Part shown: positions 35,849 through 43,124 of the stretch, piece by piece | How positions within the stretch are numbered: the first letter of the stretch is position 1 | Layout of the letters: the number at the start of each line of letters is the position of its first letter | Assembly (NCBI GenBank): GCA_018666155.1 | Contig: JABJAH010000026.1 | Location: 1 to 50,393 of the forward strand | DNA: 50,393 nt | Origin: Rhodospirillaceae bacterium | GTDB taxonomy: Bacteria; Pseudomonadota; Alphaproteobacteria; Rhodospirillales; Rhodospirillaceae | Reading direction: 5' to 3' | Translations under genes and position numbers: made by a program | The notes under the pieces: model-generated | What the model saw: the letters and a program-made list of their open reading frames with translations, nothing else | Database searches by the model: none | What the model was told of the DNA's origin: nothing

Positions 35849-36427
35849 TTAGTCTATCGTTACAAAATCCATAATTTGGTCGATCACTTCTTGCACGGGT
35901 TGGCCATAAAAACCGGCGCGCTTTTTCACGGCTATTCCAACCATCATGCACTGCAAGAACGAAGCTTTAGCCGCAATGGCCTGATCTTTGGTCTTTGGAT
36001 AGGCGTGTCCTAACGCATTGGCAAACCCATCGGTCAGAATCGCCTGATATCGAGCGACCACTCTTTTCACCGGTGCGCTCGGATTGTCTATTTCCGCCAT
36101 TGTGTTGCATATGAAACATCCTGCGGGGGTCTGGCCGCTTCCAGGCTCAACAAACACCTCAAAGAAATCTCGGATTGTTGCCACACCACTCTCCGGATCG
36201 GTCAATGGCTTCAATAGCCAGTCTTCAATAATCTCTTGAAGGTAGCGTCCCAGCGCCCTTTCAAATAAGGCGTCTTTGTTTTCGAACGATGCATACAAGC
36301 TGTATTGGTTGATGCCCATTTCTTCTGCGAGGTCGCGTGTGCTGACCCCGCGATAGCCTTTGCGCCAAAAAAGGAACATGGCCTTTTTAAGGGCTTCATC
36401 TTCGTCGTAGTTTTTATTTCGGCCCAT
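35849..36427 (-). CDS. TetR-family transcriptional regulator
   Basis: The 192-residue regulator has the N-terminal TetR helix-turn-helix: DEDEALKKAMFLFWRKGYRG (8-27) and STRDLAEEMGINQYSLYASF (29-48), then ENKDALFERALGRYL. The C-terminal ligand pocket contains a CFICNTMAE segment. It is downstream of the MBL-like gene on the same strand, 36 bp away, so it is probably co-transcribed, and it is likely to bind the palindrome at 37302-37333 and repress its own operon. Confidence 0.9.
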   Translation of the reverse strand: MGRNKNYDEDEALKKAMFLFWRKGYRGVSTRDLAEEMGINQYSLYASFENKDALFERALGRYLQEIIEDWLLKPLTDPESGVATIRDFFEVFVEPGSGQTPAGCFICNTMAEIDNPSAPVKRVVARYQAILTDGFANALGHAYPKTKDQAIAAKASFLQCMMVGIAVKKRAGFYGQPVQEVIDQIMDFVTID

Positions 36428-36463
36428 CGATTCAGTCTAAACGATTGGGCTCACTTATAACCA

Positions 36464-37150
36464 TTACAGCTCACGGCTTATTGAATCCTTCAATAGCCCA
36501 GGGCCGTTTCGCTCGAGCAATCCGCCATGCCCTCCGATCAAGCGCTGAAATGGCAGTTCTGAAAGTCGCTCAAAATCTGCTCTAAGACTTCCGCCAACAG
36601 GTGTCTGCTTTTTCCTCCAAGGCGGTCCGATCTGAGCAGGTTTCTGAAACCCGATGATCCGCGTCATTACTTTTGCCAATGGTGACATGACCTTTTTAGG
36701 AACCCAGTGTTGAACGCTATCGCATGTAATTAGCAATCCGCCCTCACGCTCGATGAGTATCGCCGCTTCAGGGATCACAGTATCCTTGAACATGAACACC
36801 CGAGCTTGTGGAAAAGGCAGTGCGCACTCTTCACGAATGAGACCAGCGCCTTCATCAGTCGACCACTGCTTTGCGCCATACCGATCTACATAGTAGGCGT
36901 CATCCATGCCGTGAAACCCTATTTTCATGACATGGCGCACCTTTCCCAGGGTGTCTAGCGCTGCTTCACCGACCGCATCGAGGCGGACACTGTTGATAAG
37001 GGTGAGCTCGTCGTTGTGCCTCAGCACAACCATATTCCTTGGCAAACGGACTAGAGGTTTGAATGCGACGGACCCTGTCACGGACCAGACATCGTCGATG
37101 ATCTGTTCAAGATCACCATGTGGTTCCACTTGAGCAAATTGGTTCGGCAT
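36464..37150 (-). CDS. Metallo-beta-lactamase-like protein of unknown function (DUF4336-like)
   Basis: The 228-residue protein has the strand order of an MBL-fold protein: IDDVWSVTGSVAF, MVVLRHNDELTLINSVRL, VMKIGFHGMDDAYYVDRYGA, AAILIEREGGLLITCDSVQH and PFQRLIGGHGGLLERNGPG. The HxHxDH zinc motif is not present; only isolated His are seen (HG in two places, SVQHW). It may have lost zinc or use fewer ligands. GGGAGA precedes the start. First gene of the TetR operon. The family name is tentative. Confidence 0.6.
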   Translation of the reverse strand: MPNQFAQVEPHGDLEQIIDDVWSVTGSVAFKPLVRLPRNMVVLRHNDELTLINSVRLDAVGEAALDTLGKVRHVMKIGFHGMDDAYYVDRYGAKQWSTDEGAGLIREECALPFPQARVFMFKDTVIPEAAILIEREGGLLITCDSVQHWVPKKVMSPLAKVMTRIIGFQKPAQIGPPWRKKQTPVGGSLRADFERLSELPFQRLIGGHGGLLERNGPGLLKDSISREL

Positions 37151-37301
37151 ATAAATAATTCTCCCGATACAAAAAATCTTAGACGGAATTTCTACTCAAC
37201 GCCGCTCGTGCTGATTCCCAAAACTCGGGTTACGAAGCAACGTGCAAGAGCACCCGCTATTTGGCGTCAGGCGCAGCATCCATCGATCAAGACATCGCGC
37301 C

Positions 37302-37333
37302 CTATATAACTAATCGATTGATTAGTTATATAG
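37302..37333. promoter_or_regulatory. Perfect palindrome, probable TetR operator
   Basis: Two 14-bp arms, CTATATAACTAATC and GATTAGTTATATAG, are exact reverse complements around the 4-base spacer GATT. It is AT-rich, lies 152 bp before the MBL-like start and is the only such palindrome in the 318-bp gap (37151-37468). TetR-family operators are of this kind. The rest of the gap shows no gene. Confidence 0.75.
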
Positions 37334-37468
37334 CTTAGCCGCAACGGCAAGGTCAACAACCATAAATCTTGATCAAATGAAGAGCCGATTTGCATACGAC
37401 AGGTAGTGATTGGTGAGACCAAACAGTGCTTGTTAGTGAGCGCTCCTAACGCTCAGCAATCCGCAAGC

Positions 37469-38719
37469 CTATCGCGTCGCCCCAAATAGCCACCAACGTT
37501 CGCCCTTATAGCCGCCCAGCGTACTGAGCTTGCGACCTGTGTCGCCTAGATCTTTCGTCTCGTGGCGGTGGCGGGTGACGATGGTCGACCAGGGTTGAAA
37601 CCGGCCCGGCTCAATGTCGGCTTCGGTGCCAGCGTCGAACAAGTTTTCTTTGTCGAACCCGGCGTCTTCCATCGCCTGGAACATGTCCAGGGTGTGCAGC
37701 TTGGGCCAGAAGGGCTCGTTGTTATAGTAGGCATCCCAGTCGCGCATGAAGCGCTCGAAGGTTGGGGTGGCCGCGTCGAAGTTAGGCTGTTCCAAATGCA
37801 GCATCACGCCACCGGGGGCGAGCAGGCTGTGCATATGGGCGAGGGCCTCACTCACGGTTTTGGTTGAGGTCTCATGCCAGAACATCACCGAGACAATCAG
37901 GTCGATGCTGCCCGGTTCCAGGTCGACGGTTTCGGCCAGGCCCTGCACAAAGCTGACATTGCCATAGCCCATGGATTGCGCCCGCGCATGGCCGTAGCGC
38001 AGCATCGGCGCGGCGGTGTCGACGACGATGATCTCGGCATCGGGAAAGGCCGCGGCCAGGGGCAGGGTGTTGCCGCCGATGCCGCCGCCCATATCGACAA
38101 TGCGTTTCGGATTGAGGTCGGGAAAGCGGTCGCGGACAAAGTTCGCCATGGCGCGCCCGCCGCCATCGCCCTTGGCACCGAAGCTAGCGCCGCCGATGGG
38201 GAACAAGCTGATCTCATAGGTCGCCGCTGCGGTGACGTCTCCGTCCACGGCTTCGGTGTAATAGCTGCCGGGCATCAGGTGATTATCGACCGCCGCTTGG
38301 TAAGAGGGGATCGTGAGGTTGTCGTCTAGGGACAACGTGTTGCGTCCGTCGTTGAGCGCGTCGGCCTCGGCGCTTAACGTGTCGACCCGACGCAGGGCAA
38401 TCTCGCGGCTAGCCTGCTGGCTGGTTTCCTGGGTGTTGCGGCGCAGGGCGGCCCACTGTTGGTAATTGGGGTCGAGTAACATTGCCTTGCGAATATCGGT
38501 GGCCGATGACGGCGCGGCGCCGTTGGCTTTTTCGTAGGCCGGTTTGACCCGTTGCTCATAGGTGGTGCGCACCCCCGGCGACAGGGTGCGGCCGATGTGA
38601 ACGTTCAACCCGGTGAGAAAATTCATCCGCGCGGTTTCATCGTGGTCCGTTTGCGGAAACACGGCATGACCGTCGGCGCGGTCAAAGGTGGGGGGAAGCG
38701 TTCCGGTGTCTTGGCTCAT
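37469..38719 (-). CDS. SAM-dependent methyltransferase, third and non-exported paralogue
   Basis: The 416-residue protein has the same layout as those at 1715 and 3781: a helical N-terminal region (about 1-210) and a class I methyltransferase fold. Shared marks are VDMGGGIGGN (motif I), TAAPMLRYGHARAQSMGY (against VAAPMVRYAHMRAVDMGY), and an N-terminal PGSYYTEAVDGDV (against PGGYTGDEFAGH). There is no signal peptide; it starts MSQDTGTLPPTF. The gene is third in an operon behind the YcnI-like and PepSY genes, 3 bp after the PepSY stop. The substrate is unknown. Confidence 0.82.
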   Translation of the reverse strand: MSQDTGTLPPTFDRADGHAVFPQTDHDETARMNFLTGLNVHIGRTLSPGVRTTYEQRVKPAYEKANGAAPSSATDIRKAMLLDPNYQQWAALRRNTQETSQQASREIALRRVDTLSAEADALNDGRNTLSLDDNLTIPSYQAAVDNHLMPGSYYTEAVDGDVTAAATYEISLFPIGGASFGAKGDGGGRAMANFVRDRFPDLNPKRIVDMGGGIGGNTLPLAAAFPDAEIIVVDTAAPMLRYGHARAQSMGYGNVSFVQGLAETVDLEPGSIDLIVSVMFWHETSTKTVSEALAHMHSLLAPGGVMLHLEQPNFDAATPTFERFMRDWDAYYNNEPFWPKLHTLDMFQAMEDAGFDKENLFDAGTEADIEPGRFQPWSTIVTRHRHETKDLGDTGRKLSTLGGYKGERWWLFGATR

Positions 38720-38722
38720 GAG

Positions 38723-39913
38723 TTAGTCCTGTGGTTCGCCTGGGGTCGGTGACGCGGGCTGGTTCTTGCGCGATGTTCTCCGCATCACCCATGTCGCCAA
38801 ACCTGAGAAAAACAATACCGCAAAGCCGAGCCCGGCGATGAACATAATCAAACGCCCGGGTAATCCCGCAATCGCCCCGGAGTGCAGGGTGATCAGGAAG
38901 TCAGCCGAGATCATACGGATCGGCGTCATCGCCTGAGGCGAGGACACACGGATGATCTCGCCGTTGTAGCGGTTGACGAAGACGGTGGTCATCTCCGGTG
39001 TGGCGACTTCGCCCGGCGGCCACAGGCGGATCATATAAAAGGGCGCAGGGCCGAGAGGACGCAGGGCAAAGCCAACCCATTGCCCCGGTATGGCCGCTTG
39101 CGCCGCGTCGATTGCTTGTTGCCAGGGAATACTCATCGGACGAGCGCCGGTTGATGGTGGTCTAGATGCCGGGGGTCCAGGTCTTGCGGGTGCGGCCGCC
39201 TGAGGCGGACCGGATGACGGTGCTTCAGGTCTAGCCGCTGCGCTTGCCTGGGGCGGGCCGCCACCGGGTGTGGTCAGCTTCCAAACAATCGGCGGCACGG
39301 TGATCGCGGACAGCAAGACAAAAACAAAGACGTAGGCGCCCCCGGCGTTGTGTAGGTCACGCAGCATGAGTCGTGGCCGCGCCCGCCAATTGATTTTTAA
39401 ACTGCGGGCCCAAGCCCCTTTGCCTGGCCACCACAGGATCAGTCCAACCAGGCTCATGACGGCAATCACGATTGAGAGACCACCAACCGCGTTTCGGCCC
39501 AAATCACCCAGGGCAAAATCCGCGTGCAATCGGCGGATCAAGGCCAAAGACGAGAACGCAGATTGGTGGCCCAACACCTCACCCGTATAGGGATTTACAA
39601 TCACCTTTTCTTCGCGGCTTGAGGCCCCTTGTAAAGTGACGATCAAGGGCGCCGTGTCTGCGTCGGTGAGGCGGGCAACGTAGCCCGGCTGTAGATCGGG
39701 ATAGCCTTCGGCCGCGGCGGCGACGAGGACGTCGTAGGGCAGGTAGGCCTCACCGGGCTCGACCCGGGAGAGCTCGGGATTGAGGATCGCGTAAAGCTCA
39801 TCCTCAAAGATCAAGATCGATCCGGTTACGCCGATAAGAACAATCAGAACGCCGAGAACAAGTCCGGTCCAGCGATGGGCGAGAACCCAAACATTCCGTG
39901 CGCGCGGTGACAT
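38723..39913 (-). CDS. PepSY-associated membrane protein
   Basis: The 396-residue protein has the PepSY_TM pattern: TM1 with VLAHRWTGLVLGVLIVLIGV (His in the first helix), GSILIFEDEL, RRLHADFALG, a TM region GGLSIVIAVMSLVGLILWWP, RDLHNAGGAYVFVFVLLSAI, and a final LHSGAIAGLPGRLIMFIAGL. Conserved His in the helices suggests haem or metal handling. An insert of about 50 residues, rich in Pro and Ala (about 222-270), links two halves. It follows the YcnI-like gene by 9 bp. Likely a membrane reductase or iron/copper-uptake component. Confidence 0.8.
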   Translation of the reverse strand: MSPRARNVWVLAHRWTGLVLGVLIVLIGVTGSILIFEDELYAILNPELSRVEPGEAYLPYDVLVAAAAEGYPDLQPGYVARLTDADTAPLIVTLQGASSREEKVIVNPYTGEVLGHQSAFSSLALIRRLHADFALGDLGRNAVGGLSIVIAVMSLVGLILWWPGKGAWARSLKINWRARPRLMLRDLHNAGGAYVFVFVLLSAITVPPIVWKLTTPGGGPPQASAAARPEAPSSGPPQAAAPARPGPPASRPPSTGARPMSIPWQQAIDAAQAAIPGQWVGFALRPLGPAPFYMIRLWPPGEVATPEMTTVFVNRYNGEIIRVSSPQAMTPIRMISADFLITLHSGAIAGLPGRLIMFIAGLGFAVLFFSGLATWVMRRTSRKNQPASPTPGEPQD

Positions 39914-39922
39914 GCTGCTGTG

Positions 39923-40474
39923 TTACTCGGCAGTGGTTTCTGCGGGCGCTCGACGTGGGGCCAAGATTCCGGTTTTCACAAAAGGAGCAGGATGCCCGTA
40001 GGATCCCCAACTGCGGCCTTCTTCGGGCACCTCAACCCATTTGTTCTCACCCTCTTCGCATTCCTGAATGGTGAGGAAGTACACGGTTTCATGTTCTTTG
40101 CGCGGCATTAGCGCGAGAAAATTAAAGCGGTCGAATTCCAGATTGCCGAGGGTTCCGCCGCGCCAAATGATTTCGTCCACCGAGGTGGAATAGGTCACGC
40201 CTTCCGAGGTGATCGGCGGCTCCATGGTACGCATGTTCATACTGAGATCCCATCCGGCCTTCACTTCGGGTCGGACCATGAAAATGCCATCGGGAATACG
40301 GATGCGCATGCCCGTCGTCGCGCTACCGGCGCAGCCATGGGGAATGCCGATTTGCACCAGATGCCAACCACCGGCCGGGGCGTCCTTATCAACACTCAGG
40401 GCGTGGCCGAAGGCGGATGTGGATAGGGCCAGCCCGGCGGCGATGGCCAAAGTAGAGATGAGCGTGCGAGACAT
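39923..40474 (-). CDS. YcnI-like (DUF1775) exported protein, putative copper binder
   Basis: The 183-residue protein has a signal peptide (1-23, ending SAFG) and a mature N-terminus beginning H24-A-L-S. The YcnI domain follows: GGWHLVQIGIPHGCAGSATT, MRIRIPDGIFMVRPEVKAGW and a YSTSVDEIIWRGG strand. In Bacillus YcnI the first His of the mature protein binds Cu(II). The same His is present here. It heads an operon with the PepSY and methyltransferase genes; copper handling is inferred from the family. Confidence 0.75.
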   Translation of the reverse strand: MSRTLISTLAIAAGLALSTSAFGHALSVDKDAPAGGWHLVQIGIPHGCAGSATTGMRIRIPDGIFMVRPEVKAGWDLSMNMRTMEPPITSEGVTYSTSVDEIIWRGGTLGNLEFDRFNFLALMPRKEHETVYFLTIQECEEGENKWVEVPEEGRSWGSYGHPAPFVKTGILAPRRAPAETTAE

Positions 40475-40590
40475 GGGTGTTTCCTCCAGGATGTGTCTGG
40501 TCCGATCATATCGAGCAAAACCATCGACGCGCTAGGGCTAAGCCCAGGGACGAGCGGGTCGCGCAACTTTGTGACTCAGACTAATTCGTT

Positions 40591-40696
40591 GTGTATGGGC
40601 TCGTTTGTATTTTTCCGGTGCATAGGGTCGTTCCGCCGATCACACGCGCATGGGCTCGAAGGCGGGAACCAGCGGTGCATGGGCTCGTTCCGCGCA
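40591..40696. repeat. Four short degenerate tandem repeats
   Basis: Units similar to GTGCATGGGCTCGTTCCG start at 40591, 40618, 40646 and 40675, spaced 27-29 bp. The fourth is the best match, and the others have 1-4 changes. They lie in the 359-bp gap between the YcnI-like and barrel genes. The translation would be poor in known motifs, so they are probably DNA-level sites. No other gene is visible in the gap. Confidence 0.6.
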
Positions 40697-40833
40697 TTTT
40701 GCGATATAGATTTTTGGCTATGCGCCGGACGCATAAGCGGCCTGCTGAAGTTTACGTGAAATTGCCATAACCTTGCCGCAATTCAGGCTTTTTCTGCTGT
40801 CTGTGAGGAAGCAACGAGAGGAAGGATCGTCTG

Positions 40834-41568
40834 ATGTCTCTTTTATCCAAGGTGACGCCTGCCGCGACAGTGGCCGCGTCCGCCTTCGCCTTTGTGATCA
40901 CCATGACCTCCTTGGTCGCGGCCCAGGAGCAAGGCCCCTATGCACGCTTTTACGGTGGGCTGACCTCGGTCCAGGGTATGACCTTCAACGATGCGACGTC
41001 AGCTGATCTCGACCTCGACGGCGGCACCGGACTGACCTTCGGCGGCGCCCTGGGTTATCGCTTCGGATCCGGTTTTCGCACCGAGCTTGACCTGGCCTAT
41101 AGCGAAGCCAACGTCGACGGCACCTTCCAAGAGAACGTCCAGACCTTCGTGCCCTGTGGCGAGATTTCCAACAGCCCGTGCCTCGACGGCCAGGTCGACG
41201 GCGACTACACCAGCCTCTCAGCGTTGGTCATGGCCTACTATGATTTTGCAATGGGCGGGCGCGTCACACCCTATGTCGGCTTGGGCATCGGCTTGATTGA
41301 TGCCGACCTGGACGCGACCACACCTGGCGCGCTCAACGATGCAGAAACCATCGACTTTGCCTTGCTCGACGGTTCCGACACCGAGCTTGCTTATCGTCTG
41401 GCCGCTGGTCTGGCCTATGACGCCGGGGCCTTTGATATCCTGCTGGATTACAGCTGGACCCGCTCCGGCCGTCTGGCTTTGGCTGGCCGGGGCGCGTTTA
41501 CCTCCTTTGCCTTTGACCGCCGCATCAATGCCCACACGTTCACTGTTGGTGCGCGTTACACTTTCTAG
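40834..41568 (+). CDS. Outer-membrane beta-barrel protein
   Basis: The 244-residue protein has a signal peptide (about 1-30, ending VAA). The remainder is alternating beta-strands with short turns, such as GPYARFYGGLTSVQGMTFN, GGALGYRFGSGFRTELDLAY, TPYVGLGIGLIDADL and a C-terminal FTVGARYTF ending in aromatic Phe, the outer-membrane insertion signal. It fits the OmpA/OprF-like 8-strand barrel (OMP_b-brl). GAGAGGAAGGA precedes the start. It has two Cys (CGEISNSPC) that may form a loop disulfide. Role unknown. Confidence 0.88.
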   Translation: MSLLSKVTPAATVAASAFAFVITMTSLVAAQEQGPYARFYGGLTSVQGMTFNDATSADLDLDGGTGLTFGGALGYRFGSGFRTELDLAYSEANVDGTFQENVQTFVPCGEISNSPCLDGQVDGDYTSLSALVMAYYDFAMGGRVTPYVGLGIGLIDADLDATTPGALNDAETIDFALLDGSDTELAYRLAAGLAYDAGAFDILLDYSWTRSGRLALAGRGAFTSFAFDRRINAHTFTVGARYTF

Positions 41569-41635
41569 CTCGGCCTAATCTTCCTCTGCCTCAACTGCCG
41601 CGGTACCCTGTCGCACACAGGCAGAGGAGGCCGTT

Positions 41636-42448
41636 ATGGCGGAAGCAGCGTATCAAGCATCGGGAACCGTTCGGGATCAGGTCACGGAAGAAGAGTGGGC
41701 CCTGCGCGTCGAACTTGCGGCGTGTTACCGGCTCTGCGCCCTGTTCGGCTGGAACGACTATATCTTCACCCACATTTCTGTGCGTCTGCCGGGTAATGAC
41801 CGCCAGTATTTGATCAATCCGTTCGGTTTGTTTTTTGACGAGATCACCGCCTCGAGCTTGGTCAAGATCGATCAAGACGGCGAGATCCTGCTCGACGATA
41901 CTGGTCTCGGCTACAACATCGGCGGCTATGTTATCCACGGTGCTGTCCATGGTGCGCGCGACGACGCTCACTGCGTTATCCACCTTCACACCAACGAGGG
42001 TGTTGCCGTGTCCGGCCAGAAGGATGGCTTGTTGCCGTTGAACCAAGACTCCATGAGCCTATTGCCCGATCTCGCCTATCACGACTTTGAAGGTATCGCC
42101 CTCGACACCGATGAGCGGGACCGTCTGGTCGATCACATCGGCGACAAGAATGCCGTCATCCTGCGCAATCACGGTTTGTTGACCATGGGTCCTGACGTCG
42201 CGTCCGCCTTTTCAAAAATGTATTCCCTGCAAAAGTCTTGCACCATGCAGGTGATGACCTTGGCTGGTGGCGTTGAAATCGGCTATCCGTCGCAAGACGC
42301 CCAAGACAAAGTCCGTGAGCAGGTGGCGGGTCGTCGTCGTCCGACGACCGCGGCTGGTGGTGCGACCAACAGAATCTCAGTGCCGCAGCTGGCGTGGAAC
42401 GGATTCCTGCGCAAGCTCGATAAGGTCGATCAGAGTTACAAAGACTAG
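41636..42448 (+). CDS. Class II aldolase/adducin-family protein
   Basis: The 270-residue protein has the class II aldolase/adducin fold: RVELAACYRLCALFGWNDYIFTHI, a zinc site with HLHT and a distant NHG (VILRNHGLLTMG), and GLFFDEITASSLVKI. Family members cleave or isomerise sugar phosphates; some act on other substrates. No neighbours point to the pathway. AGGAGG lies upstream of the start. Confidence 0.85.
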   Translation: MAEAAYQASGTVRDQVTEEEWALRVELAACYRLCALFGWNDYIFTHISVRLPGNDRQYLINPFGLFFDEITASSLVKIDQDGEILLDDTGLGYNIGGYVIHGAVHGARDDAHCVIHLHTNEGVAVSGQKDGLLPLNQDSMSLLPDLAYHDFEGIALDTDERDRLVDHIGDKNAVILRNHGLLTMGPDVASAFSKMYSLQKSCTMQVMTLAGGVEIGYPSQDAQDKVREQVAGRRRPTTAAGGATNRISVPQLAWNGFLRKLDKVDQSYKD

Positions 42449-42457
42449 ACGTTCGGC

Positions 42458-43090
42458 TTAGCTACCTGGGCGTTTGCCCTGCTGTCCGGGCGGGCCCGCG
42501 CCGGGGGCCGGTGGTCCGCCGACAAAGGATGCCGGGTCTGCATCGTCGGGCGCTAAGCCTTGAGCGGCCGAATAGAGCGCGTTTTCCGTCGCGAGGCTGT
42601 CCGGTGTGACGCCAGCAACTTTGTCCCAGATCGCTTCATCAAACACTTCTTCCTGCAGGGTCAGGGTCGAATGCTGTCCGCTCAAAAGAATCTTGAAGTA
42701 AACCTCCATGAAGGCCTCGACCGCGGTTTTGAAGTCGGCCCAGCCAGCTTCGCCTGCTGCTTTGTACACCGCAGCGGCAGCAACTAAAGCGTCTAGCGCT
42801 TCACGGCTTTTGGCCAGACGCATGTCGAGATTCTCGAGTGTCGCAGATTGATCGTCACCCGCTGTCACATGGGGTTTTAGGAAGTCATGAATCCGTTGAT
42901 CTTGGTCGTGGAGCCGATCCATCGACGCCTTGATGTAAGCGACGCAGGCACCAAAGAATGCCTCTGTGATGTTGGCGCCGCCCACTTTTTGCTTGAGGCC
43001 GGCGTCAAAGGATTTGCGGACCTGGGATAAACGCATCCGTTCCCGTGAGGTTTGAACGCGCGCTTCATAGCCTTCTGAGACGTGGACCAT
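42458..43090 (-). CDS. Helical protein of unknown function with Gly/Pro-rich tail
   Basis: I do not recognise this 210-residue protein. It is alpha-helical through residue 180, with several His and acidic residues spaced along helices (H60-D-Q-D-Q, H68, H74, and H139 in SGQHSTL), reminiscent of a four-helix bundle, but the hemerythrin motif is not clear. The C-terminal 25 residues are Pro/Gly-rich (GGPPAPGAGPPGQQGKRPG). It follows nrdJ by 34 bp on the same strand, so it may share its transcript. Confidence 0.55.
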   Translation of the reverse strand: MVHVSEGYEARVQTSRERMRLSQVRKSFDAGLKQKVGGANITEAFFGACVAYIKASMDRLHDQDQRIHDFLKPHVTAGDDQSATLENLDMRLAKSREALDALVAAAAVYKAAGEAGWADFKTAVEAFMEVYFKILLSGQHSTLTLQEEVFDEAIWDKVAGVTPDSLATENALYSAAQGLAPDDADPASFVGGPPAPGAGPPGQQGKRPGS

Positions 43091-43124
43091 CTAACGGAGT
43101 CCTTCTGTAACTGTTAAAGCCGAA

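Noticed and set aside
40493..40759. 88-residue frame over the four-unit repeat
   Set aside because: Its periodic CMGS-like residues simply reflect the DNA repeats; no ribosome-binding site or homology is seen.
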